This document shows positions 11,270 to 22,144 of a stretch of DNA of 43,296 bases, piece by piece. The translations under genes and the position numbers were made by a program. The stretch spans positions 1-43,296 of the forward strand of contig NW_019776105.1 in assembly GCF_001039355.2 (NCBI RefSeq), in the 5' to 3' direction. The notes under the pieces are model-generated. The model was given only the letters and a program-made list of their open reading frames with translations. It did not search any database and was not told where the DNA came from. Numbering within the stretch: position 1 is the stretch's first letter; every line of letters starts with the position of its first letter. The DNA is from Lingula anatina (taxonomy: Eukaryota; Brachiopoda; Lingulata; Lingulida; Lingulidae).

Positions 11270-11385
11270 CTTGACTTTTGCTTTTGAAGGAAGTCTTACT
11301 TTCTTTTTTCTTTCTTTCTTTGAGTCACCCTTTAGCAAGAAAGCAAAATCAAAAAAGAAAGAAAAAAGAAAGATTTCATTCAAAA
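11270..11385. repeat. Purine/pyrimidine-rich inverted repeat
   Basis: A T/C-rich arm (ACTTTCTTTTTTCTTTC) faces an A/G-rich arm (GAAAGAAAAAAGAAAG) about 60 bp away inside the transposon; together they could form a hairpin. The open frames at 11246-11479 follow from this composition and are not genes. Confidence 0.6.
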
Positions 11386-12253
11386 CAACATTGAAAGTAT
11401 GCTGCACTAGTACTTCTACAACCAAGTCTTTCCTTGCTTTAGAAATTATCTGAGATAGTGTCTGAATCGCCCTAATCAATCAGGCAATTAGCACTTGGTT
11501 GACAAGAGACCACCCTTTGCTACTCATAGAGAGATGAGATGCCATGGTAATACTTCAAATAATAATGTATTTCTTTTACATAATTTTGCTGTCTAGATAT
11601 TAGATTTTCCTTTTAACACCCTATGATCTGTCCTTGAGGCACGTAACTTCATTCTTAAAAGTATATTTTTTTCATTTGAAAATGCTGGAAAGTAAACATT
11701 ACTGTCTGCACATTCTATAAAGGTACTTTTGTTTCCAATTCAGACCTTGAAAATTATGAAAATCCCAATTAACAGATGTGGCCATTTAAACAGTCATTAT
11801 GGTGAACAATTAGAACTAAAAGTATTTGATTAAAAAGGCCTAAAATGAAAAATCCAATAGCAGGAGCAGGTTTAACAATAACTAATGAGTAGGTGAAAAT
11901 TACTATTCTTTTTAGATAAATACTGCTCAAAAATTGCATTTTATCTGAAGTGAAGAAAGAATGGTCTAAAAGACATACATTTAATATACTATACTGTTAT
12001 TTCTAAAATAAGTTTAAAATGGGTCACACTGGTCATAATTAATCCCTTGGAAATGCCATCTTTTCTACGCAAAATTCTAACAAGCAGTTCCTCTAAAAGA
12101 AAAGATAAAATCTAAGGTCATCTTATTACACTTGACATAAAAATTCAATCTGGGAAGTTGTGCTCCTCCACATTTGCTTCTTTTGTAATCCATCACATTT
12201 ATCTCAAAATAATGCTAAAGCTACTTCATTAAAAGTTACTAATGATTTTAATA

Positions 12254-12510
12254 TCAGATATCGTGTAACTCTTTTTCTATTTTATATGTTGCCGTTTCCC
12301 ATGTGATTCCATTTCCTATAGGTTTGTGTCTTGATGGAAACAATACATGTCGAATAAAAGATATTCCATCTCTTAGGCCCCAGAAATGCTTCCAATTTTG
12401 TAGACGACCAAAGTTATATGGATTCTTAAACACCAATCCCTGACTTTTCATCCTCTTTTTATCTCTCTTGTTCAGGTGCACTTCAATGCTCGTCTCTGCT
12501 ACATACAATG
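12254..12510 (-). pseudogene. ZDHHC16-like palmitoyltransferase C-terminal fragment carried by the transposon
   Basis: From about 12510 to the TGA/TAA-type stop at 12254 the minus strand reads ETSIEVHLNKRDKKR, GLVFKNPYNFGRLQNWKHF and HVLFPSRHKPIGNGITWE, which closely follow the C-terminus of human ZDHHC16 as I recall it (ETSIE..INKKE, VFRNPYNYG..DNWK, LLPSSHLPHGNGMSWE). The DHHC catalytic domain and membrane helices are absent. Likeness starts abruptly after ATGTAG, which looks like an old splice acceptor, so the source was probably genomic DNA, not a spliced message. About 83 codons stay open without a stop. The fragment could be dead cargo, or a trapped terminal exon on the same strand as ARL15. 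Confidence 0.75.
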
Positions 12511-12846
12511 CTCTCATACAATGGCCCTCCACTTGATTGCTATCTTCAGCTGTCTGGCTGGAGCCCCAGTCCAAGTTTGGACTGAATGTGTGAGGGGAGA
12601 TAATTGCTTTACCACTTCAGACCAATTATAGTCTTACTCACTGGACTTTCAGTTCGTTTTTAGTCTTAAGATCAAATTAAGAGTCCCTCCTTAAGTTTTA
12701 AGATCGCCTCAGTCTAGTTTTAGTCTTAAATTGCACTTTAAGACCAAATCAGGCCCGCTAGTGTAAACTAAATATGTGTTGTGACCAGAGAGAGAGGCCC
12801 AGCAAAAGCTTAATGCCTACAGCTTATATTATAAGGTATCACAGAT

Positions 12847-14439
12847 TTAAATTCTGCCTGGAATGTCTTCTGATTGTCCTTGTTCTCTGGGTGTCTGATC
12901 CCCCTCCACCGATTTCTCTCCAAGCAGATACTGGTTAAAGTTCTCAAAGCCTTCCTTGATTCCACGGAGATCATTCAAGCTACAGGGGTGTATCAGCCAT
13001 GCTCTCCCTTCACCATGAAACTCCAGCTCTAGCTCTTTTTTCAACTGAAATTCAGAGTGATGCATTTACATAAATATTAATACTGACACAGTTCCATGTT
13101 TAGTTTTAACTACCATATTGTACAGTATATTAAAAAATCCCACAGTTGATTTTGAATCAGAAATATAATAATTATAATGTATGCAAGACTTATAATGGCT
13201 ATACAATTCATCTAATCAAGCAACATGTACAAAGGAATAAAATCTTTTAAAATGCTAGTAAGTACAGAATGTTTTCTTTGCCCAAACAGCCATCACCTGT
13301 GTCATTTCTTGTTGCTAAATCAATTCCACACTTTTCGCAGTAAACACAGTAAGTAGATAACCATTAGACAACCTTAAACTTACTGTCCAAAGTGACTTTT
13401 TAGGACTTAGATATAGCTTGAGATTGAAAACCAGTCTGACTTGAGTCTTTTTACTGAAGTAATACAATTTTACATTTTTGCAATGTGTGTCTCTGACCTC
13501 CCATGGGTAAGAAGCCTTGTGCTAGCTACATTTTCTGAGGTTCCATGTTCTTTGTAGTACAAAATTAACCAAAAAAGCACTCAGAGTGTAGACCCCCTCC
13601 AAGGACTATACACTGATAAATATTGGTAGCTGAGAGCAAATTTATTGCACAATAGGTCTCACAATGATGACGAAAGCTCAAAAAATTTATTGGATAAAAA
13701 TAACTATCTGGATAACTTATCACCACTAAATTTTCATCACCTTAAAATATGTCCATTTCTAACAAATACTAAAACAATTCATTAAAATCCATCCATAACA
13801 TTGTATAAGGCTTGTTACAAACAGAAAGACAAATAAAAGTGAAAACATAATCTTCTTGGTGAATGTAAAAATTGGTGATGATTATACTGCTTAGTGTTAT
13901 GTAACATAACACCAAAATTGACAATTTTTTTAAAAGTGCACTGCCATATGGTAAACTTCATAAAAGGCAAACTGTGTCAGTTCTAATACCTTTTTTTAGT
14001 TATTTTCTGTTAAATGCCTGTACATTTTACAGTTTTGCTGTCTTATTTTTAATGCAAGTCTTGTAAGAAGTTTTGCATTCATAAAGTTTATGACATGTTG
14101 GTGCAAGCCTGACTACTAAGTACTTGAAGGACAATATGTTATAATCCTAATATCAATATATGTAAGGGTGACATTTTTACCTGTTCAATGCTTCTAGCAC
14201 CATCTTTCTCTTGGTGACATGCTAACACCAGTAAAGGTAACTTGTCTAGTGTTGGGTTGGCCAATGCATTACTCAATTCTGTCTTCACTATCTCTAGATC
14301 AGATTCTGGGCAGGCACTATCCAGAACAAATATAATCCCTTTGGCACCACTGAAATAATGCTTCCAGTATGGACGAACACCTTCACCACCTAAAAGGACA
14401 TTTTTAACATGAAAATAAAGAACAATTTTTATTACTTCC

Positions 14440-14507
<68 letters not shown>

Positions 14508-15235
14508 CTCTTTATTAAGGAATTACAAAGAAGTAATATCCCATCATTTAAGAGGAACTACAAGGTATTTTCTAATCCCTTTGTGCATTTGCTAAAAGTA
14601 TAGACCTAAGTTTAACAAATTTAAGAAATGAAACAGAATATATTTCACTTTTCTGAAATATTTAATTACCTTAATCTGGCATATAAAGTACAACATACCT
14701 CCAATTTCTTTCACATTCAAAATGCAGTTTTTGAATTGAAGTGCTTTTATGCTGAAACCTGAAGAATGAAAATAAATTGAACATAAGATATGCTTATTAA
14801 AACTTTATGGAAATTTGATACCTATTTGACAATGCATCAGCTGTGGTAGCCCTGGCAATATTTTTTGCATAGCCAAATCTCTAATTTTTTATCACTTTTT
14901 TTCTCCAAGTGGTTTAAATTTGACCAAAACAAGTCAAATCAACTCAATCAAGTCTGTTTGAGCATTTGGCTACAGTATATATGGAAGTGTTAGTGCTAAC
15001 CAAGATCAGTCTAAAACCAATGAAAATATAATGTAATCAATATGATAATAGGAAGAATGTATTACCATAGTAACATATACTTGGACATACCTATAGTAGG
15101 CTGTATATCTTGTGTACTTTCACCACTAATCAGTGCCAGAAGTGTGCTCTTTCCTGCCTTAGCTAGACCAATACAAACCACAGAGATCTCAGGTCTGGGA
15201 GGGGGTGGGCTCCTACAGCACAGTCTGCGGAACAA
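12847..15235 (-). CDS. ARL15: ADP-ribosylation factor-like protein 15 (ARL15)
   Basis: Small Arf-family GTPase. Coding exons: 15235-15091, 14758-14699, 14389-14181, 13044-12847 (145, 60, 209, 198 nt; phases join cleanly, stop at 12847). Features along the protein: LFRRLCCRSPPPPRPE (human ARL15 has CFRALCCKGPPPARPE), P-loop GLAKAGKS, GFSIKALQFKNCILNVKEIGG, RPYWKHYF, GIIFVLDSA, then HQEKDGARS and WLIHPCSLNDL. As in human ARL15 the usual WDxGGQ of Arf proteins is replaced by KEIGGGEG, so the catalytic glutamine is missing, and the NKxD motif is degenerate (CHQEK). The first coding exon, which in human encodes about 20 residues before CFRALCC, was not found; the acceptor CCCACAG at 15236 argues that it lies upstream, toward 15.9 kb. 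The cysteine pair is a plausible lipidation site. Confidence 0.9.
13560..13866 (+). mobile_element. Short dispersed retroelement relic (SINE-like family), copy 2
   Basis: Within the last ARL15 intron. Starts AAAAAGCACTCAGAG..GACCCCC..CCAAGG as in the copy at 8440, passes AAATCCATCCATAAC and ends TTACAAACAGAAAGACAAAT, GTGAAAACATAATCTTCTTGG. The ending matches the AAAACATAACCTCCTTGG tail I associate with this invertebrate family. Strongly diverged, so old. Confidence 0.6.
14443..14504. repeat. (TA)n microsatellite
   Basis: About 31 uninterrupted TA units in the ARL15 intron between the exons at 14699 and 14389; the open frame at 14409-14603 is a by-product. Confidence 0.95.
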
Positions 15236-15959
15236 CTGTGGGCATAAAATGAAAAAATATGTATGTTGGAGCTCATGGATATATATTTTTTTATATTGTC
15301 TCTTTTCACCGCTCTTTTCAATTGCATTCATTACTGCATTGTAATATATTCGACTCATGTCAGAAATAAAGATTTACATGTATTTATGGCCATCAGTTTT
15401 CAATCATATTATTATTATTAGAATATTACAATTTACATTATGATAATTTATATACATAACGTATATGCACTAAAGCCATTTTATGGTGCTTATTATACAC
15501 TGGCAAAAGTCAGACAATTCCATTTTTAAGAATAAATTTTTTTGTTCAATCAACAGCTCTATATTGAAATGATATACATTGTACCTCCAATATTTGATTG
15601 AAAATAAATTATTCTTAAACCATAACACAGCTCATGAAATTCTTCTCGGGGATTCCATTTTTTACACTTAAATTCTCTTTTTTCTTTATTAAAGGAATAA
15701 ATGACAAAGATTTTTTTGATCTAGTGATCAAATTAATTCTTCGAGTGAATTAATACAAACTTAGAGCTACCTGTCTGTACTTACTGTGTAAATAGATATT
15801 CTACAAAAAGCACACCCAAGCTGCAAATATTCTAAAACAATAGACATTATGCTATAATAAATTATGTTATCCAATTCCCGCTAAGATTACAGCATCATTT
15901 CTACCAGCGGCAGTCCTTTCTTAAGAAAAATCAGCTGACAAAAATGTCAACATTTCACC

Positions 15960-16073
15960 ATTTGTCATTTCAAAATGGCCGGAATGTTTGGTCACGTGAC
16001 CCAATTTTTTACCGAGATTGAAATCATGTGACCTTCACCTTGACGTCATACTTGAAACACAGGAAGATGGCCG
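15960..16073. promoter_or_regulatory. Probable divergent promoter between ARL15 and the RING ligase gene
   Basis: Dense in recognisable motifs: AAAATGGCCG (YY1-like) at 15972, the palindrome GTCACGTGAC (E-box of the USF/MITF-TFE type) at 15991-16000, a perfect CRE TGACGTCA at 16041-16048, and AAGATGGCCG at 16064-16073, a YY1 motif that contains the ligase start codon. No TATA box. ARL15 is read leftward and the ligase rightward from here. Motif identity is seen in the sequence; factor binding is inference. Confidence 0.6.
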
Positions 16074-19000
16074 AAGCAGCAGTGGAAAGCCCAAGCAGGT
16101 TTTACTGTCATCATTGCTCTGTAGAAATACTTCCGAAATTACCGGTAAGCTGTAAATTCATAAATTCTGTTTATGTTTATTTATTAGAAACTGTTTGTGG
16201 AAAACTGTTTCGTCACTCACACTTATAACTGTCATAACACAGATAAAATAAACTGACAAACCAAGTTAAGATTGCGATTAGTTCCTTGAGTTATATTTAC
16301 AACGTGTTTAACATAAAAAGTATATGTATATATATGTCGAGATATGAGTTGCTCGTGTAAAAAAATTCCTTATTTTCAATATTATTTCATCTTTACAAAA
16401 CGTTTATTGCTACAAGTATTATTTTGTACGTTGACCTTTTAGAAACAGTTTATTCAAGACTCTGTACCAATGCACACATTCCAAATCGTTAAAATCTTCT
16501 TTATTTCACATCAGAATTCATTAATATCTCTCACTCAAGTATTGATGTATCATCCATGTCAATTTTATTTTACAACTATTAAGATTTATAGTATAAAAAA
16601 TCTGGACTCAGGTGATCAGGATAAGAGGCCATAGTGTTGTGGGTCTTTCCTGTAGCTATTTGGTTTCTGGAGGTGGATATCCCCCTTTTTTATTCGAAGG
16701 AGGGGGTCAACTACTTGTTTTAAAGCTGTTATGTGACAGGAATTGAAAACCAAACACATAATAAGTGATATTCATTGTATTATTTGTTGCTGTTTACAGG
16801 AGTATGTCTGTCCACGATGTGAAGAAGGATTCATAGAGGAAATGTCAGTTACAGACAAGTAAGTGCCCATGCTTCTGCAAGGACCTTTATCTTACAACAT
16901 ATCCTTGGCAAGGTGCAAAAAAACAGGCAGAAAGAAGATTTTTCCATCTGAAATTATATTAAAAGCCATCCAGGACTTTAAGAAAAATGACTATTATAAA
17001 ATGAAGAAATTATATTTGAACAGCCTAAGAAGTTTGTAAATTAAGTTTGTGGTGATGCAAATATTTCAGTGTTTACACTTGGATTAACTTGAACTATGTA
17101 AGAAATGTTTGAAATATTAAACTTCATCCTAGCAGAATTTCAGTTTTTAGGAATTGAGAATACATAATGCTACCTATCTTTCTTAGCTCTATAATTCAGG
17201 GACCATAAATCTTTCCTCATTATGGGTACATAGTATAATATATTTTGTACTGTGGTAATGACTTGATCTTTTCAATGGGCAAATATTATCAAACTTTCAG
17301 ATACATGATTTTATAATCACAAAAATTATATTTCTATATGGTGTTTATGGAGCTTTTTACTGCATAGAATAAAACTACTCTAGTAGCCTGCTTTTTAATT
17401 TTGTTGCTACCATTCAGTAGAATCTTTTAATGTTAAGATATTATGACTTAAAAATACAGTATCTGTAAAATAAACAATTTTCTGCCATTGAAAAGATGGC
17501 GCAATTACTGTATGGTACATTGACTGTTATCTTTATTCCATTTTAGCACATTATCTGAAGAAAGACAAGATCCTTCACATCAGCTGGCAGAGGTAATACC
17601 ATTTCTATAACAACAGTTGTGACTGATTTGATGAATCTTAGTCTGATCTATATGTGTACCAGTAAATATGTGGAGTGCATGTGTAAGAAAGAAAGGTTAA
17701 TAAAATAACTCTTGGAAGTTTGTATGTAATCCTGAATAGGTTGTCTTTGTGTGTAATTTCAATTTCAATATCTTGGAACCTCTCTCTTCATTCTGCAACA
17801 TCTATCAACTCCATGCTAAATGCCAGGGAAATTTAAGGCAGGGCAGTAAATATTTGTAAATGTATTTTTTGTCAGAGAGAATGTCCTAATGGAATGTAAA
17901 GGTAATGTGTTCATTTGCTGGTCATCTTGTCTGTTTTGGATCATTAGCTTGGGCAATGTTAGTAATTTGTTATTGCTCAGTCAAATCACTTATTTTTTAT
18001 CACTTTTTTCTCCAGATTGTTTAAATTTGACTCAAACAAGTCATAACCAACCCTACTTTTTTTGAGCCAATTTAAGTAAGTTTTAGCATTAGGCTAAATT
18101 GGCGAGTGTTAGTGCTACCCCAGACTAGATTCTCTTGGTATCCCGAGGAGTTCGTAGACTAAAACAGTAAATATAAAAATAAACATAAAAGACTCCATAT
18201 TTTGAGGTTAATACTTTTTTTTATCTTTAAAAAAAAAAAAAAACTGTGACCATTTTTTTTTTCAGCTGTGGGGAAGGACATTTCTTGATTCTATACGTCG
18301 CCAAACAGAGGATCATGATGAAGATGTATTTAGTAATAGTCGTCCTCCACCACAGGTCAGTTTTCATCAGGTCTTCCCTCGTCCCAGGATGGCCTTTCAT
18401 AGGACGGCAGCCAGGGGGACAGACAGACACCCAGCTATTGATGGGTAAAGTAGAGGAACTTTGAACATTTGTATTTAATAGATCACTGCTGCATAGTTCA
18501 GGTGATTTACCAGATTCAGATGCTTGAAAAATAAAAGTCAAAGCTATTCATACTTGCAGTGTTGTGTTACCTCAATCTTGTGTGAACTTTATTTTTGGTT
18601 TACCAAGTTCAGTTTGAACTGTTTGGTAAAGCTTTCACACAGGTTTAGAAGCACTCTAAAAGAAACTGGTAGTTTTCAAATCTTACTGCTTTGATATGCT
18701 TATTTCTGCATCTTTATTCCTGCATTTTTGTGACAAAAGTGGGGGATCTTGATATGCTACCCGTCTGAATTCCTATCTCCTCATAGACAAATGAGAGAGG
18801 AACTTGAAACATAGGGGACTGATAGACCTATAATTAGGTAGGTTTGGTAAGATTGGGAGTGGAGCTGTCCCTGGGGTGGGAGTGTCCCTGGGATGGAGTT
18901 GTCCCAGGGTTGGGGCTGTGCCATAGTTGGGAGTGGTGTCCTAATATAATAATCAATAGTTGGGAGTGGTGTCCCAGAATAATTATCAATAGTTGGGAGT

Positions 19001-20222
19001 GGTGTCCAAGTATAATAATCAATAGTTGGGAGTGGTGTCCCAATATAATTATCAATAGTTGGGAGTGGTGTCCCAGTATAATTATCAATAGTTAGGAGTG
19101 GTGTCCAAGTATAATTATCAATAGTTGGGAGTGGTGTCCAAGTATAATTATCAATAGTTAGGAGTGGTGTCCCAATATAATTATCAATAGTTAGGAGTGG
19201 TGTCCAAGTATAATTATCAATAGTTAGGAGTGGTGTCCCAGTATAATTATCAATAGTTGGGAGTGGTGTCCAAGTATAATTATCAATAGTTAGGAGTGGT
19301 GTCCCAATATAATTATCAATAGTTAGGAGTGGTGTCCAAGTATAATTATCAATAGTTGGGAGTGGTGTCCAAGTATAATTATCAATAGTTAGGAGTGGTG
19401 TCCCAATATAATTATCAATAGTTAGGAGTGGTGTCCAAGTATAATTATCAATAGTTAGGAGTGGTGTCCAAGTATAATTATCAATAGTTAGGAGTGGTGT
19501 CCCAATATAATTATCAATAGTTAGGAGTGGTGTCCAAGTATAATTATCAATAGTTAGGAGTGGTGTCCCAGTATAATTATCAATAGTTAGGAGTGGTGTC
19601 CAAGTATAATTATCAATAGTTAGGAGTGGTGTCCAAGTATAATTATCAATAGTTAGGAGTGGTGTCCAAGTATAATTATCAATAGTTAGGAGTGGTGTCC
19701 AAGTATAATTATCAATAGTTGGGAGTGGTGTCCCAATATAATTATCAATAGTTAGGAGTGGTGTCCAAGTATAATTATCAATAGTTAGGAGTGGTGTCCA
19801 AGTATAATTATCAATAGTTAGGAGTGGTGTCCCAATATAATTATCAATAGTTAGGAGTGGTGTCCAAGTATAATTATCAATAGTTAGGAGTGGTGTCCCA
19901 GTATAATTATCAATAGTTAGGAGTGGGGTCCCAATATAATTATCAATTGTTAGGAGTGGTGTCCCAATATAATTATCAATAGTTAGGAGTGGGGTCCCAG
20001 TATAATTATTATCAGTTGGGAGTGGTGCAGTTGACATTGTGGCAAAGTGCAGGGATATGTGATGTTTTTACATCTGCAATATCTGGTGTTAATCTTATGT
20101 TTTTATATTTTTCTTATTTACAGAATCCTTCACCAAATTCTTGGAGGGTTATTAGGTGGACAAGCAGTTTTAGCAGGAGGTGTTCCATTGTAAGTCTTAC
20201 ATTAAAATGGTATATAATAACG

Positions 20223-20266
<44 letters not shown>

Positions 20267-22144
20267 GCACAGTTGTTTTAGTCTATACAATTATTTTAGA
20301 ACAAAGCACCCCAGGTTGTATATATGTAATTGTATTCTCTGGTATTTGTGGTCTAGTATAGAGTGTATCTTATTGTATTTCAGTGGTGTCATCCATGGTA
20401 ACCCTGGGGATTATGCCTGGGGGTCGGGAGGGTTAGATGCTATCATCACACAGGTAATACAAGACTCTAAGTCTATTTGTTATTCATTTTCATGCAATAT
20501 GTTTTACAATAGCTATTTTCATGTATCTTGAAAGCACTTGAGAAACGGTATTCTTTGAATTTGATCTGGTGTGAAATTATGAAGTGAAGGTATGATACAC
20601 ACAAATGCTGCACATTCACTACAAATAAGGCATGTTCACTTTTTTTACAGCTTTTAAATCAGCTGGAAGGGGTCGGTCCGCCCCCAGCTTCTACAGAAAA
20701 AATAGCTGCTATTCCCACTGTTAGCATTACACAAGATCTTGTGGGTAAGTTGTGAAAATTGCTTGAGAAATCAAAAGTACATTTTATGGACAAACAAGAA
20801 GGTAATATTTATGTGCTATATCTTTTCTCTTATTTCAAGTTTTATAAGATGTGTAGCTGGAATGAAAAGCTGATATTTTTGTTTTTTGTTTGTGTCTTTA
20901 ATTTAGTACTATGTGAAAGTGTAATATTTATTTTGTTTTTTTAGTTTAATTATGTAATATGTAATTTTCTTTAGATGGGTTATGGTATATATACACACAC
21001 ACACATCCGCTGTACGTGAATTGAGGGACTAATTGCATTTTTTTTCCAGATAAAACTGTGCAGTGTTCAGTTTGCATGGAAGATTTTACACTTGAAGAAG
21101 AAGCTAGAAAATTACCTTGTAATCACTACTATCACAGTGCCTGTATAACACGATGGCTAGAAATGGTAGGTTGATCAAAATCTGCAAATATTTTGTTTTA
21201 TGAAATAGTCTAACTGCTATAGATAAAAACTTCATGAGTGGTGTTGTATTAATAGATCTCTGGAAAGCATTTGATTTGGTAAATTTCTTTTAAAGATACT
21301 AAAATTGTATCTGTGTGCTGCTTTAACTGTTATATGGTTCAGCTCTAAACTTAAGGCCAGAAAAACACAAACTGTATTTAGAAATCATCTTTGTGATCCA
21401 ATGCCCATCACCTGTGGAGTGCCTCAAGGACCCATCCTGGGGCCACTTATGTTCCTTCTCTTTATTAATGATCTCCCATTCAACACTGAACATGGTGAAA
21501 TCAGTGCAGATGATACGACATTGACAGTAGCCACAAAAACAACATCTGAACTAAACCAGAAACAAAGCTGGGATGTGAAAAATATTATAAAACGGTAGCC
21601 GATGTCAAAAAAAGTAAATGTATGCTCTTTACTACAAGACAAAAACAGAAACATTTACCTGAAAACAGTAAGAAAATACATGTGATTTTTAATTGAAAAC
21701 TGATTGACCATGTGAGCTCCATAAAACTTCTTGGGGTTACAACATGTGATGACCTGTCTTTAGAATATCCATACAAGTTAAGTTAGAAAAGTTATTTAGA
21801 AAGTTATTTAGAAAACTCAGAAACCAGTAGAAATGAGAAAACTTTTCTGTAAGGCACATGTAACTCCTCATCTGGACAACTGCTCCATTATGTTCAGACG
21901 TTTATGATTATGTCCAGAAATTTATGATTATGTCCAGATGTTTATGTGTCAAAAACTTCTATTACAGCATGGAACCTGTCCAGTTTGCCGAAAAACATTA
22001 GATGGTGAAGACACAAGTGACAAGGACTATCTTCCCCCTCAGCCAGTCTCAGCTAGCAATCAGTTAGACAGCAGTCAGTCAGGGTCATCAAGTGCATCTC
22101 CAGATAATGGCAGTCAAAACCAAATGGACACTCAGCCAAATTAG
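16067..22144 (+). CDS. RNF126: RNF126/RNF115-like E3 ubiquitin ligase (zinc ribbon + RING-H2)
   Basis: Ubiquitin ligase of the RNF126/RNF115 group; the human proteins act in quality control of hydrophobic proteins and in trafficking. Exons: 16067-16144, 16800-16858, 17547-17592, 18266-18444, 20124-20189, 20384-20453, 20651-20744, 21050-21165, 21968-22144; 885 nt, 294 residues plus stop, close to the human 304-326. The N-terminus MAEA..FYCHHCSVEILPKLP..YVCPRCEEGFIEE is the group's zinc ribbon (CxxC..CxxC). The middle has HGNPGDYAWGSGGLDAII and QLLNQLEGVGPPPA, as in the human proteins. The RING-H2 at about residues 200-240 is CSVCMEDF..CNHYYHSACITRWLE and CPVCRK, all eight zinc ligands present; its last two cysteines lie in the final exon. 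The tail is Ser/Gln/Asn-rich. RNF126 versus RNF115 cannot be separated; an invertebrate would likely have one gene for both. Confidence 0.92.
18925..20026. repeat. 33-bp minisatellite, about 33 copies, in a ligase gene intron
   Basis: Units AGTTAGGAGTGGTGTCC(A/C)A(G/A)TATAATTATCAAT fill the intron between exons at 18444 and 20124. A 33-bp unit gives an open frame of over 400 codons on the minus strand (TIDNYTWTPLL / TIDNYIGTPLL repeated), antisense to the gene and with no start or family support. Two main unit types (CCAAG and CCCAA) recur in local patterns such as one of the second type followed by two of the first. Confidence 0.95.
20224..20265. repeat. (ATT)n microsatellite
   Basis: About 14 ATT units directly after the exon ending at 20189. 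Confidence 0.95.
21190..21910 (+). mobile_element. Degenerate non-LTR retrotransposon reverse-transcriptase relic
   Basis: Translations in shifting frames give GVVLIDLWKAFDLVNF, then CGVPQGPILGPLMFLLFIN and ADDTTL, then IKLLGVTTCDDLSLE and PHLDNCSIMF, in the order of the palm and thumb of non-LTR reverse transcriptases. Stops and frame shifts break it (for example after 21598), and the endonuclease and the first RT blocks are missing. It sits in the intron that separates the two halves of the ligase RING, on the same strand. Confidence 0.85.

Larger units (their letters stand above)
10973..12763. mobile_element. CACTA-like non-autonomous DNA transposon with captured gene fragment
   Basis: Long inverted repeats of about 115 bp bound the element: the left starts CACTAGTGGGCCTGATTTGG and the right, read in reverse complement, CACTAGCGGGCCTGATTTGG, both followed by AAAGTGCAATTTAAGACTAAAACTAG and a shared GAGGCGATCTTAAA...AAGGAGGGACTC. 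Flanks are TAA at 10970-10972 and 12764-12766. CACTA ends with a 3-bp duplication point to the CACTA/EnSpm group. No transposase is visible. A third, partial copy of the terminus sits inside at about 11200-11260, in left orientation, so the structure is nested or rearranged. The element lies about 80 bp past the ARL15 stop codon, probably inside its 3'UTR. Confidence 0.75.

Noticed and set aside
10973-12763. PIF/Harbinger identity for the large transposon, taking GGGCCTGATTTGG as the ends
   Set aside because: The inverted repeat extends outward to CACTAG on both sides and only then meets matching TAA flanks, so the CACTA reading fits better; it is not fully excluded.
18781-20037. Long antisense open frame of 418 codons (TIDNYTWTPLL repeats)
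   Set aside because: It follows entirely from a 33-bp intronic minisatellite whose unit is a multiple of three; the real gene runs on the other strand with exons on both sides.
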